From NCBI GenBank assembly GCA_043805435.1, contig JAZDHY010000022.1, positions 62,001 to 126,000 of the forward strand: a stretch of DNA of 64,000 nt. The letters are read 5' to 3'. The notes beneath the pieces are model-generated. The model searched no databases. It saw only the letters and a list, made by a program, of their open reading frames with translations, and was not told the DNA's origin. This DNA is from JAEXOD01 sp043805435 (GTDB lineage: Bacteria > Bacteroidota > Ignavibacteria > Ignavibacteriales > Melioribacteraceae). This document shows positions 1 to 9,800 of the stretch, piece after piece (the stretch's first letter is position 1; the number at the start of each line of letters is the position of its first letter). Position numbers and translations under genes: made by a program.

Positions 1-294
1 TAAAGAAATGAATTTTTTATCCTTAAATTCCGCATCCCATAATTCAATATTTTTATCAAAAAAACTACCCGAATGGAAATGATAACTTATACTGTTATTG
101 CTATTTTGAGTAAAATATTCGTACAAATTACCGGAATACTTTTTGTTAATAACTTTTTTTATTTCTTCAACATTCATATTCCATTTTAAACTATCATATC
201 CGTTTATACTTATATAATTTTTGCTACCGTTTTTAGAGCATCCCATTAATAGGAAAAAACAAAGAAAAATAAATACATAAGCTCTTTTTATCAT
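1..294 (-). CDS. Partial lipoprotein of unknown function (C-terminus off the window)
   Basis: The minus-strand frame starts at ATG 294 and stays open for 98 codons to the left edge, so the C-terminus is missing. The N-terminus has a basic start (MIKR), a hydrophobic stretch and the lipobox LLMGC with Cys19, which indicates a lipoprotein signal peptide. The visible mature part is polar and Tyr/Asn-rich, and I recognise no domain. It is divergent from smpB across an AT-rich gap of about 280 bases. The lipoprotein call rests on the lipobox; the function is unknown. Confidence 0.6.
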   Translation of the reverse strand, partial: MIKRAYVFIFLCFFLLMGCSKNGSKNYISINGYDSLKWNMNVEEIKKVINKKYSGNLYEYFTQNSNNSISYHFHSGSFFDKNIELWDAEFKDKKFISL

Positions 295-575
295 TAAAAA
301 AATTACTCCTTACTTTACATATTAATAATTAAAATATAACTAAAAAAAATACATAATATTTTACATTTATTCCTTAAAATAAATAAAATCTTATTCTTTT
401 ATGATATTTATTTTTTAGAATTATAAAAAAGAAGCACTAATTAATAAAAATATGCTATATTATTTGCAATTATTAGTAAAAAGTATATAGTACTAAAATT
501 TATTTATTTCATTTAATTAAATAAATTATTTAATTACAAGTTCAAATTTTTTTTAAATTTCCTATAAGTAATAAA

Positions 576-1034
576 ATGAACGAAAAAGCCGCAATTAAAG
601 ATATAATTGTGAACAAAAAGGCAAGATTTGAGTATCATATCTTCACCACTTATGAAGCAGGTATTTCATTAGTTGGAACAGAAGTTAAGTCGCTAAGGAA
701 CAAAAATGTTAACTTAACCGATAGTTACGCACTTTTAAAAGACGGTGAAGTATGGCTTGTTAATGCTCATATTGGTGTTTTTAAGCAAGGTAATTTAAAT
801 AATCACGAACCGTTACGGAAAAGAAGACTTTTATTACATAAAGCCGAAATAAGGAAGTTATATAAGTTTCAAAAAGAAAAAGGTTATACTTTAGTTGCTT
901 TAAGAATATATTTTAAGGATGGAAAGATTAAAGTTGAAATTGCCGTTGCCAAAGGTAAAAAAGAATATGATAAAAGAGAAGCTATTGCTAAAAAAGAAGC
1001 TATTATTGATATAAACAGAAAAAAAAGTTATTAG
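576..1034 (+). CDS. smpB: SsrA-binding protein SmpB
   Basis: SmpB binds tmRNA and brings it to stalled ribosomes for trans-translation in the cytoplasm. The 152-residue length is normal. Family landmarks are visible: the N-terminal NKKARFEY segment, the GTEVKSLR motif, the NLTDSYA segment, HEPLRKRRLLLHK, and a basic Lys-rich C-terminal tail that becomes helical on the ribosome. ATG 576 is the first start and fits the family N-terminus. It is 19 bases upstream of tyrS and probably co-transcribed with it. The ssrA gene itself is not visible in the window. Confidence 0.96.
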   Translation: MNEKAAIKDIIVNKKARFEYHIFTTYEAGISLVGTEVKSLRNKNVNLTDSYALLKDGEVWLVNAHIGVFKQGNLNNHEPLRKRRLLLHKAEIRKLYKFQKEKGYTLVALRIYFKDGKIKVEIAVAKGKKEYDKREAIAKKEAIIDINRKKSY

Positions 1035-1053
1035 TTAAAATTAAGGTATAATA

Positions 1054-2292
1054 TTGGAAATAAAAAGGATATTCCCATCTGTAAATGAACAAATGGATAT
1101 TATAAAAAGGGGCACTTCGGAAATTATACCCGAAGAAGAATTGGTAAAAAAGATTGAAGAATCGATTAAAAGCGGTAATCCGTTAAAAATTAAGTTTGGC
1201 TGCGACCCTACACGCCCCGATTTACATTTGGGTCATTCCGTTGTTTTAAGAAAACTTGCTCAGTTTCAGGAATTAGGACATCACGCAATATTAATTATTG
1301 GTGATTTTACAGGTATGATTGGTGATCCTTCCGGAAGAAACGCAACCCGTCCGCCTTTAACAATGGAAGATACAAGAGAAAATGCTAAATCGTATTTAGA
1401 ACAAGCAGTTAAAATTTTAGATAAAGATGAAACCGAAGTTGTATTTAATTCCGATTGGCTTGGTAAAATGAATTTTGAAGATGTTATTAAATTAGCATCA
1501 AAATATACCGTTGCCCGAATGCTTGAAAGAGATGACTTTACAAAAAGATTTAAATCCGGCATTCCTATCAGCGTTCACGAATTTTTGTATCCCCTTGCGC
1601 AGGCAATGGATTCGGTTGCAATTAAAAGTGATGTGGAACTTGGCGGAACCGACCAAAAGTTTAATTTACTTGTAGGCCGCGATATTCAGCGCGAATACGG
1701 CATTATTCCTCAAGTAATAATCACCTTCCCTCTGCTTGTTGGTACCGACGGCGTTGAAAAGATGAGTAAGTCGTATAATAATTACATAGGCATTACAGAT
1801 AGTCCAAAAGATATTTTTGGAAAAACTTTATCAATTCCCGATTCTTTAATTTATACATATTACGAATTAACTACTGATGTTACAAATGAAGAATTAATTG
1901 ATATTAAAAGTTCACTTGCAAATCCTGAAACCAATCCAAGGAATTTGAAACGTGAATTGGCTAAAAAACTTGTTGCAATGTATCACTCAACCGAAGAGGC
2001 AGAAAAAGCTGAACGCGAGTTTGATGAAATATTTGTTAAAAAAGGATTACCTGATGATATTCCCGATTTTTTGATAAGCGCAGAAAACAGCAATATTGAA
2101 ATATTGGATTTGTTAGTTTTAACAAATTTAGCTCCTTCAAAAGGTGAAGCACGCAGATTGGTAACACAAGGCGGAGTATCAATTGACGGCGAAAAAATTA
2201 CTGATTTAAAAGCAACAATCGAAATTAAATCGGGCGAAATTTTAAAAGTAGGCAAAAGAAATTTTATTAAATTAGTTATAAACCAAAATTAG
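1054..2292 (+). CDS. tyrS: Tyrosyl-tRNA synthetase
   Basis: Class I aminoacyl-tRNA synthetase that charges tRNA-Tyr. The HIGH-like motif is HLGH (residues 58-61) in a Rossmann fold, and KMSKS is exact at 236-240. The conserved FNSDWL and GGTDQKFN segments lie between them, and an S4-like RNA-binding domain ends the protein (GEARRLVTQGGVSIDG). The length of 412 is usual for the longer bacterial TyrRS group. The start is TTG 1054, with AAGG seven bases upstream. The first ATG (1093) would remove part of the N-terminal domain, so TTG is preferred. It lies between smpB and pdaD with short gaps, so one transcript is likely. Confidence 0.96.
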   Translation: MEIKRIFPSVNEQMDIIKRGTSEIIPEEELVKKIEESIKSGNPLKIKFGCDPTRPDLHLGHSVVLRKLAQFQELGHHAILIIGDFTGMIGDPSGRNATRPPLTMEDTRENAKSYLEQAVKILDKDETEVVFNSDWLGKMNFEDVIKLASKYTVARMLERDDFTKRFKSGIPISVHEFLYPLAQAMDSVAIKSDVELGGTDQKFNLLVGRDIQREYGIIPQVIITFPLLVGTDGVEKMSKSYNNYIGITDSPKDIFGKTLSIPDSLIYTYYELTTDVTNEELIDIKSSLANPETNPRNLKRELAKKLVAMYHSTEEAEKAEREFDEIFVKKGLPDDIPDFLISAENSNIEILDLLVLTNLAPSKGEARRLVTQGGVSIDGEKITDLKATIEIKSGEILKVGKRNFIKLVINQN

Positions 2293-2303
2293 GAGGTATT
2301 AAA

Positions 2304-2849
2304 TTGTACGTACCAAAAAATATTTTTTTTACTAAAGGAGTTGGTACAAATAAAGAGTATCTGGCTTCTTTTGAATCTGCTTTACGGGATGCTCAAATTG
2401 AAAAGTACAATTTAGTAAGCGTAAGCAGTATTTACCCAATTGGCTGTAAACGAATATCCATTGAAAAAGGTTTGGAACAGCTTACGCCGGGTCAAATTGT
2501 GCATGCTGTAATTGCCCGTAATGCTACCAGCGAACCAAACAGATTAATTGCTTCATCAATTGGGGCTGCTATACCTGCAGATAAAACTAATTATGGTTAT
2601 TTATCCGAACATCACCCTTTTGGCGAAACCAATCAGGTTGCCGGTGATTATGCCGAAGATTTAGCCGCTACAATGCTTGCAACTACACTTGGAATTGATT
2701 TTGATTCAAATGAAGCTTGGAACGAAAGAGAACAAGTTTTTAAAATGTCCGGTAAAATTGTAAATACATTTAACATTACCCAAACCGCACGCGGTCATAA
2801 AGACGGCTTATGGACTACTGTGGTTTCTGCCGCTATTCTTTTACCATAA
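2304..2849 (+). CDS. pdaD: Pyruvoyl-dependent arginine decarboxylase
   Basis: Decarboxylates arginine to agmatine, the first step of one polyamine route, using a pyruvoyl group made by self-cleavage of the proenzyme instead of PLP. The cleavage region is visible as VSVSSIYPIG. Cleavage should fall between Ser41 and Ser42, by analogy with the Methanocaldococcus jannaschii enzyme. The IVHAVIARNATSEPN and EHHPFGET segments are also typical. The length of 181 is normal. The start is TTG 2304, preceded by a strong AGGAGG; the next in-frame ATG is too far in. It follows tyrS by 11 bases. No agmatine-processing gene is seen nearby. Confidence 0.93.
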   Translation: MYVPKNIFFTKGVGTNKEYLASFESALRDAQIEKYNLVSVSSIYPIGCKRISIEKGLEQLTPGQIVHAVIARNATSEPNRLIASSIGAAIPADKTNYGYLSEHHPFGETNQVAGDYAEDLAATMLATTLGIDFDSNEAWNEREQVFKMSGKIVNTFNITQTARGHKDGLWTTVVSAAILLP

Positions 2850-2855
2850 TAATGG

Positions 2856-2883
2856 TGATCCCCTACAGGGATCATTTAATTTT
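2856..2883 (+). terminator. Terminator hairpin after pdaD
   Basis: TGATCCC (2856-2862) pairs with GGGATCA (2868-2874) around a 5-base loop, followed by a T-rich run. It starts seven bases after the pdaD stop and probably ends the smpB-tyrS-pdaD transcript. Confidence 0.6.
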
Positions 2884-2901
2884 ACCACAACAAATTTTTA
2901 T

Positions 2902-2930
2902 AAATCCTCCATTTGGGGGATTTTATTTAT
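2902..2930. terminator. Second hairpin, possible bidirectional terminator
   Basis: A nine-pair stem (2902-2910 with 2915-2923, one G-T pair) closes a four-base ATTT loop and is followed by TTATTTAT. It may back up the first terminator or belong to the intergenic repeat family that fills this stretch. Confidence 0.4.
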
Positions 2931-3600
2931 AAAGCAAAATACTGTAAAAAGTCCACATAATTACAAACAATAAAATAAAATACATTTGTTTACATTTCGT
3001 ATTAATGGGGAGCCCAATGGGAATATTTGTTGTAACCTAAATTTTAATTGTTAATAATCCAAGCTTTTACAGACTGTGTTAAAATTAAAAAACTGAACTC
3101 ACCCGTCTAAAATTCAGCCGGGCGCCGCCCCTTTTTCCCCTCTCTTAAAAGAGAGGGGAAACATTAACCGCAAGTTATTGTTCAATATGTCTTTACAATC
3201 ACTCCTCTTCTATTTTTAAGTGAAGTGCCTGTCCCGCTCTTTTTGCGGGAGGTTGGGGGATGAGTTCCTTTTTATTACAACTATTCGCCAATTTTTACAT
3301 AGTCTTTTTAAGCTGGGGTTTATAAAGCCAACAAATCCGGACTTCAACCCAAGTGTGTTGCTTCTGAAACAGATGCTTATTAAATATTACTACAATAAAT
3401 TTTAGCTAATCCCCCATACATGGATTCTATTAATAAAATATTATTTATTGAATAGTTAAATAAAATTTAATATATTAAAAAGCATAATTAAAATGAAATA
3501 ATTAGACCGATATTTTAGGTATAATAAGGATGGTTGTCGGACTGGTTATACTAAGGTGGTTAAAATAATTTATAAGTTTTTGGGTAAGTTATATATTGTT
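2931..3600. other. Intergenic stretch without a convincing gene
   Basis: About 670 bases between the pdaD terminators and the lysozyme-like gene. It holds the dispersed repeat at 3066-3299 and otherwise AT-rich sequence. A short frame at 3220-3405 crosses the repeat, has no recognisable product and is not called. The promoter of the downstream secreted-protein cluster presumably lies in the AT-rich part after 3420, but no clear promoter motif could be assigned. Confidence 0.5.
3066..3299 (+). repeat. Dispersed MITE-like intergenic repeat, copy A
   Basis: This stretch matches 25148-25357 in the same orientation. Shared landmarks, in order, are ACAGACTGTGTTAAAATT, GAACTCACC, a CCCCTCTCTT/AAGAGAGGGG hairpin (3137-3146 with 3149-3158), CAAGTTATTGTT, a TCCCGC/GCGGGA hairpin (3232-3237 with 3245-3250) and GGTTGGGGGA. 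The core 3095-3267 is bounded by the inverted pair GAACTCA and TGAGTTC. It carries no coding sequence. It could be a non-autonomous mobile element or a structured intergenic repeat. Confidence 0.75.
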
Positions 3601-4224
3601 ATGTTAAAATATTTAAGTAAAATAGTCCGCTTGTTTTTTTGTTTTAATTATTTATTGCTATATGCTGAATTGCCGGAAATAACTTTAAATAAAATTAGGG
3701 CAAACTATCCTCTTATATTATCTGCTGCAACCTTAAACAATATTAACCCATACTATTTAGCCGCAATTATATATACCGAAAGAACATTAAATTATGACTG
3801 GGAGGATGACGCTATGGATATTATTTTGGCAGATGCAGGATTAAATAGTTCAATCGGTTTTTGCCAGGTTAAAATTAAGACAGCTTATTTTATTGAAAAG
3901 AACCTGCAAAAACAATACCTACCCTTAAGTAAAACATTTGAACAATTATTAACAAAACTGAAAAACGATTCCTTAAACATTTTATACGCTGCGGGGTATA
4001 TTAAACTAATGATAAACAGATGGGAAAAGGATAATTGCAGCATAAAAGAAAAACCGGAAATACTTGGTACTTTGTACTCCACGGGTTTATATTACAGAGA
4101 TGGCAGAGAAAGAGTCCCTAATACCAATCCTAAATCAAATCGGTTTGGCAGCCTTGTAAAAGAAGCACTTGGTGTATGGGAAAAATATATAAACAAAGGG
4201 TATATTAAAGGAGGTGCAGAATGA
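3601..4224 (+). CDS. Secreted lysozyme/transglycosylase-like protein
   Basis: Probably a peptidoglycan-cleaving enzyme of the lysozyme-like fold acting in the periplasm. From ATG 3601 the protein has a basic start, a hydrophobic segment and a likely signal cleavage near YAE at residues 21-23. A candidate catalytic Glu60 (YTERTL) is followed by SIGFCQVK, which resembles the G-x-x-Q motif of SLT domains, then a helical C-terminal half. A GTG at 3556 would add 15 residues ahead of the signal peptide and has a weaker ribosome site. The end overlaps the ATG of a tiny frame at 4221. It heads a run of secreted-protein genes. The fold assignment is moderate and the substrate is inferred. Confidence 0.55.
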   Translation: MLKYLSKIVRLFFCFNYLLLYAELPEITLNKIRANYPLILSAATLNNINPYYLAAIIYTERTLNYDWEDDAMDIILADAGLNSSIGFCQVKIKTAYFIEKNLQKQYLPLSKTFEQLLTKLKNDSLNILYAAGYIKLMINRWEKDNCSIKEKPEILGTLYSTGLYYRDGRERVPNTNPKSNRFGSLVKEALGVWEKYINKGYIKGGAE

Positions 4225-4256
4225 AAAAGAAAATTTTGTATTTTAAGTTATATTAA
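4221..4256 (+). other. Eleven-codon mini-ORF, copy 1
   Basis: Reads MKKKILYFKLY then TAA. Its strong ribosome site (AAAGGAGGTGCAGA) lies inside the last codons of the preceding gene. A nearly identical mini-ORF with the same ribosome site sits at 5532-5567, before the duplicated gene. It may be a leader peptide, or simply the remnant of a signal-peptide start carried along by the duplication. Confidence 0.4.
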
Positions 4257-4289
4257 TTTAATAATTTTTAGATTAAAATTAGGATTAAG

Positions 4290-5507
4290 ATGAAAAAGTT
4301 AAAGTTATTAGGTGTTTGTTTGTTTTTGTTTACTTTACAAATATTGCCACAAGATTGGCCAATAGCCCCTGAAGTATGGAGTGAACCGGTACTTTTGGAT
4401 CCTGTTTTTAATAAACCTTTTACTTGGTATGAATATCCCTCTTTAACAACAAACATGGATACGATTTATTTGGATATGAGTGATGGAATATATCGTTCAG
4501 TACAAATTAACGGCAAATGGAAAGAACCGATAAAGTTGAATTTAAATATTAACCCCGGTGGAACTGCAACAAGAAATTGTTCAATAAGCCAAGACGGAAA
4601 AAGGCTGTATTTTTCCGGTTGGGGTGGTTATGGAAGTTGGGATTTGTGGTACTCTGATTGGAATGATACCACCAACGACTGGTCTCCTGCCATAAATATG
4701 GGCCCTGAAATAAACTCAAATTTCTCGGATACTTATATTTACGAAGTGAGCAGAGATACTATTTACACAATTAGAGGAGTGCTTGATTTACCAAATCTTT
4801 TTTATTTAAATAATATTACGGGGAAATGGGTTAAATTGGACAGCTTCTGGTATCATGAAATAGGCGGTGCCGAAATGTATGGACTTAGCTTAACAAAAGA
4901 TAAAAAAAAGATGTATTTTGGTAAAAGAAGGTATGAAACTGAATGGGCAATTGACCTATGCGTTACTTATTGGGATTTGACAAAAAATTATTGGGGTAAT
5001 GTGTATTATTTGAATATAAATTCACAAATAGCATATGCAGGGTCTGTTCCAAAAAGAGGAGGAGAATATTCCCCGTGGATATCCCAAGATGGGAAGATAA
5101 TGGTTTTTTCTTCAAATAGAAATGCTCCTTTACATCCGGATAGCAGCAATACAACCGTCATTTTTATATCTTATTTATTAATTGATGAAAATGGTGATAC
5201 TGTTACCACGGTAAACAAAAATGAGACACCTACAATAAGAACTTTTACGTTAGAACAAAATTACCCTAATCCATTTAATTCCAATACAATTATTAAATAT
5301 TCAATTGCAAAAGAAGGCAATATAAAGATTATTGTTTATGATTCAATAGGCAGGAAAATAACCGAACTTGTTAACGAATTTAAAACCAAAGGAGAATACA
5401 AAATAGCCTTTGATTCGGAAAAATATAAGCTGGCAAGCGGCACTTATTATTATCAGTTAATTCAAAATGGTAATTATGTTGTAAAAAAAATGATACTTGC
5501 AAAATAG
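4290..5507 (+). CDS. Secreted PD40-like propeller protein with type IX sorting domain, copy 1
   Basis: A 405-residue exported protein. Residues 1-20 are a signal peptide ending near LPQ-D. Residues 25-310 carry repeats of the PD40/WD40-like kind (ISQDGKRLYFSG, LTKDKKKMYFG, ISQDGKIMVFSS), typical of TolB-like beta-propellers. The last 80 residues are a Por-type sorting domain (NYPNPFNSNT through KKMILAK), which directs type IX secretion and surface attachment in relatives. It is the first of a tandem pair; the first 43 residues are identical in the second copy, after which the proteins diverge. The ligand or role is unknown. ATG 4290 follows AGGATTAAG. Confidence 0.75.
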   Translation: MKKLKLLGVCLFLFTLQILPQDWPIAPEVWSEPVLLDPVFNKPFTWYEYPSLTTNMDTIYLDMSDGIYRSVQINGKWKEPIKLNLNINPGGTATRNCSISQDGKRLYFSGWGGYGSWDLWYSDWNDTTNDWSPAINMGPEINSNFSDTYIYEVSRDTIYTIRGVLDLPNLFYLNNITGKWVKLDSFWYHEIGGAEMYGLSLTKDKKKMYFGKRRYETEWAIDLCVTYWDLTKNYWGNVYYLNINSQIAYAGSVPKRGGEYSPWISQDGKIMVFSSNRNAPLHPDSSNTTVIFISYLLIDENGDTVTTVNKNETPTIRTFTLEQNYPNPFNSNTIIKYSIAKEGNIKIIVYDSIGRKITELVNEFKTKGEYKIAFDSEKYKLASGTYYYQLIQNGNYVVKKMILAK

Positions 5508-5531
5508 AAAAAATTATTAAGGAGGTGCTGA

Positions 5532-5567
5532 ATGAAAAAGAAATTTTTGTATTTTAAGTTATATTAA
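5532..5567 (+). other. Eleven-codon mini-ORF, copy 2
   Basis: Reads MKKKFLYFKLY then TAA after AAGGAGGTGCTGA. It matches the mini-ORF at 4221 except for one residue and lies at the same distance before its propeller gene. Its upstream bases correspond to the last codons of the lysozyme-like gene, so it marks the junction of a tandem duplication. Confidence 0.4.
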
Positions 5568-5601
5568 TTTAATAATTTTGGGATTAAAAATTAGGATTAA
5601 G

Positions 5602-6816
5602 ATGAAAAAGTTAAAGTTATTAGGTGTTTGTTTGTTTTTGTTCACTTTACAAATATTGCCACAAGATTGGCCAATAGCCCCTGAAGTATGGAGTGAACCG
5701 GTACTTTTGGATCCGGTTTTTAATAAACCTTATAAATGGCTTGACTCTCCAGCATTGACAGCCAATATGGATACGATGTACTTGAGTATGGGAGAAGGTA
5801 TATTCAGATCCGTAAAATTAAACAATAAATGGCTTGAACCGGTAAAATTAAATGAAAATATTAATACCGGTGGAGCAGCCACCCAGCGTTGTTCAATCAG
5901 CAAGGACGGAAAAAGATTGTATTTTTCGGGTTGGGGTGGTTATGGAAGTTGGGATTTGTGGTACTCTGATTGGAGTAATACGCTTAATGACTGGGCACCG
6001 GCAATAAATATGGGGCCGGTTATTAATTCTACTTTTGTTGATTCGTATTTGTATGCAGTAAGTAGTGATACGGTTTATACAATAAGTGGTTTAGGTTTTA
6101 TAGACCTGTTTTATTTAAATAATGTATCTAATAATTGGGTTATGGCAGATAGCTTTTGGTATCACCCGATAGGTGGTGCTTTGATGAGTGGGATGTCATT
6201 GACAAAAAATAAACAAAAAATGTACTTCGCTTCTAATAGATTAAATGAGGACTGGGGAGTTGATCTATGTGTGGTTTATTGGGATACTTTAATCAATTAT
6301 TGGGGTAATGTTTATTACTTAAATATTAACACAAAGAAAATAAAAATAAATAACCTGTGGCGGAGGGGTATGGAGAATTATCCGTGGATATCACGCGATG
6401 GTAAAATAATGGTCTTTTCCTCAAATAGAAATGTTTCTCTGCATCCCGATAGCAGCAATACAACCAGTATTTTTATATCTTATCTATTAATTGATGAAAA
6501 TGGTGATACAGTTACATCTGTAATTAAAAACGAAAATTCACTATTAAAGGTTTTTTCTTTGGAGCAAAACTACCCTAATCCATTTAATCCAAGTACAACA
6601 ATAAAATATACAATAAAAGAAAACGGCAATATTAAACTTGTTATTTATGATGCTATTGGTAAAAAAATAGCAGAATTAATAAATGAATACAAAAATAAAG
6701 GAGAATATAAAATTCAGTTTGATACACTAAAATATAATTTGGTAAGCGGAGTTTATTATTATCAATTGATACATAATAATAATTATACTGTAAAAAAGAT
6801 GATATTTGCTAAATAA
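5602..6816 (+). CDS. Secreted PD40-like propeller protein with type IX sorting domain, copy 2
   Basis: A paralogue of the preceding gene, 404 residues from ATG 5602. A TTG at 5578 is in frame but lacks its own ribosome site, and copy 1 starts at the equivalent ATG. It has the same signal peptide, the same WPIAPEVWSEPV start, the shared GWGGYGSWDLWYSDW segment, a diverged propeller, and a sorting domain beginning NYPNPFNPST and ending KKMIFAK. A ribosome site for the next gene follows its stop within 20 bases. The 5' ends of the two genes are nearly identical at DNA level while the middles differ, which points to duplication followed by divergence or gene conversion. Confidence 0.75.
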   Translation: MKKLKLLGVCLFLFTLQILPQDWPIAPEVWSEPVLLDPVFNKPYKWLDSPALTANMDTMYLSMGEGIFRSVKLNNKWLEPVKLNENINTGGAATQRCSISKDGKRLYFSGWGGYGSWDLWYSDWSNTLNDWAPAINMGPVINSTFVDSYLYAVSSDTVYTISGLGFIDLFYLNNVSNNWVMADSFWYHPIGGALMSGMSLTKNKQKMYFASNRLNEDWGVDLCVVYWDTLINYWGNVYYLNINTKKIKINNLWRRGMENYPWISRDGKIMVFSSNRNVSLHPDSSNTTSIFISYLLIDENGDTVTSVIKNENSLLKVFSLEQNYPNPFNPSTTIKYTIKENGNIKLVIYDAIGKKIAELINEYKNKGEYKIQFDTLKYNLVSGVYYYQLIHNNNYTVKKMIFAK

Positions 6817-6845
6817 TAATTTTATTTTTAATTTCAGGAGAGGAA

Positions 6846-9800
6846 ATGAGAAAGAGAGTTTTACTGATTACTTTGATGTTGGCGATTCATTCGCAAATTA
6901 TTTTTGCACAAAACGAATTATTTAATGATGTTGTTACCCAAACTCAAATTCATTCGCAAAGAATTTCACGATCTGGAGTGGTACCGGAAGAGATAAGAGA
7001 AATAGTTATTATTGCAGTTGATTCAAATGCTGAAACAACTGTTTTCCCGCCATGGGTTACACCCGCGTTAATTTATAATGAAGGTTTTATTCAAGCATCA
7101 ACCTTTAACAACTATGTATTAGATATTACTTTATTAACAGATAATGCAAATAATGCCTTTAGAATGCCCATATATTATTACCCTTTATTTAATACTGGGA
7201 TTGGCACGGCAAGTGACCCGGAAGGACATGTACATGATTATCGTAATATAATTGCTGTTTTGCGGCACGCTGACAGCTTATTTAATTTTATCAATTACGA
7301 TTTTGATGGTGATTATATTGTCCCGGTACATTTTATGTCTATTGGGCCACAAAGTGGTGGGATTATTGGCGAGATAGAGTATTTAACAAATGATTATGAC
7401 AGAGATGGGAATCAAATAAAAATTATAGTAAATAGACAGAGCAGGGCAAGTAGTGAAAATTATTTCTCTTCTGTTTTTTTACATGAGTTTGGACATGGCG
7501 AATTTGATTTCCCGGATATAGATCATGATGGGAATATAGCTTTTGAACATTATGGTCTTGGTGGATTTGATGTTATGAGTTGTTTAGGTTTTAACGGTTT
7601 TCCTTCACCTTATAGTCCAATATTCCGTGTTTATAAGAGTTGGACTGATCCAATATCAATTTCTGCAAACAATTCGGGTTTTGTATTACAGGAATTTCAA
7701 AAAAATAATAAAGTATATGTATATCAGCCAACAATTACCGATAATGATTTTGGTTCTCAACGATTTTATTTGACTTTTCATGATCATGATTATGATAATA
7801 ATCCCTATTATTTTAATTATCCATATCTTGACCCAAATATTGGAGGTGTATTAATTTGGCATACTTCAACTGACAATTTGGTATTTCTTGACACTTTTGA
7901 AAATTGGAAAACAATGCCAATAGATATTGAATGTGCGCATGGAAAAACCAATTGGACTGTAACGAATGATGATGTCATTAATAGTGGAATTGCAAATCCA
8001 TTAACAGGCAGAGATAAGCTTGAAATAAGATTAGTTGATGGTCAAATTGAAATTGCCGGGCCATATTTTGGCACAGATAAAGGTGATGAAACAGTATTTT
8101 ATACCCCTGGTTATAATCAAGAATTTAGTTTTAGAAGTAATCCAAATAGCAATTTGATTTCTAATAATGAAATACTAGATTATTCACAGTCAAATGTAAC
8201 AGGTTTTACAGTTAATAATTTCAGAAAATCGGGCAGCAATGTATTAGTCAATATTAAGTTAAATGATTACACGGTAAATACAAACACTACACTAACTGAA
8301 GGGAAATGGTATTTTAATAACAATATCACGGTTAACTCCGGTGCAGCGTTAACAATTAATGCAGGTGCTGAAATTATATTCAAAGAAGGATGTTCTTTAA
8401 TTGTAAATGGTACAATTAGTATTTTAGGTACTAGTCAAAACCCGGTTGTTTTTACTTGTTCAAAATCTAATCCAAACCGTGGTGATTGGGAAGGAATAAA
8501 TTTAAACTTTGGTGCAACCGCAAACATAAATTATATAAATGTCAATTATGCCGAAAATGGGATATTGTGTGATGATGCGGAATGTACAGTTAATAATTCG
8601 GTATTCAATGATTGTATTTCGGGTATTTCTACATGTAACACGGCTATTTATGAAGTTCAAATAAATAATTGTACTTTTAATAGAAATGCGTTTGGAGTAA
8701 TGAGTGGCGGAGGTAATCCAATCATTTTTAACAGTAGTTTTTTTGATAATGGGAATGCATTGTTTTGTTGGTCAGGCAATGCTTATTTAGGTGCTGCGGA
8801 AAATTATGGAAATAATTATTTTTTAGGAAACTATGAGACTATATTGGCGTTAGATTTAAGTTATGTGTTTTTAGGCAGAAATACTTGTACATTACAGGGT
8901 GGAAATAATGTGTTTGCCAGTGATCCATATGTAAGCTCACATCTTCAAGCATTTAGTTATAGTACAATTTTGGCCGAAAACAATTATTGGGGTGTGCCTT
9001 CACCGAATTTGCCAAATTATGCTAATTGGTTTTTTATCTCAGATGCAACCAGTTCAATAGATTATATCCCTTATTTAACTTCGGCTCCTTCTAAATCATT
9101 AAATATTGTGGGTTCACCCGAAGAGATACTTTATAATTCAGATATAAAATTGTCTTCAGGCAATTCCGAGTTTCAAGAAGAAAAGGGAATAGATAATTTC
9201 AATCCGGAATGGCCTCTTGATTGGAAATTAATGTATTGCCGAAATCTTGTTTCTATAAAAAAATATTCAAAGGCTAAAAATATATTGAAGAAAATAATAT
9301 GTGAAAATATAGACTCAAATAAAGTTTATTTTGCTCTAAATTTACTTAAACAATCTAGCTTTGATGATAACGAAGGATTATTAAATTTTTTCAATAATAG
9401 CATAAACGGCAATTCTAAATTTAAACAAACAGCAGCAATTTATCTTTCTAATTTAAAAGGCCAAAACACACCCGAGGTATTGAACAATATTCTTACTAAT
9501 CCAAACATAACAAGCCATAATAAAGAATTTGCTCTTTCTGCACTGGCAATGTATTATTTTAATAAGGGAAAAGATATTACCAAAGCACAAGAAATTTATT
9601 GCGAACTAATGTTGGAGTTCCCTAAAAGTAAAATATTAAAACCGCTTTCAACTTTATTAAGACTTAATGATAAATCATTTAATAAAGATGTATCCAATAA
9701 TATAACAAATCCTTTAGAGTACAAATTATATTCTAATTACCCTAATCCTTTTAACCCTACAACAACAATTAAATATAGCATAGCTAAACCGGGGTTGGTT

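Noticed and set aside
3220..3405. A 61-codon frame in the intergenic repeat
   Set aside because: It crosses the dispersed repeat copy A, has no recognisable product, and its first half matches the non-coding copy B.
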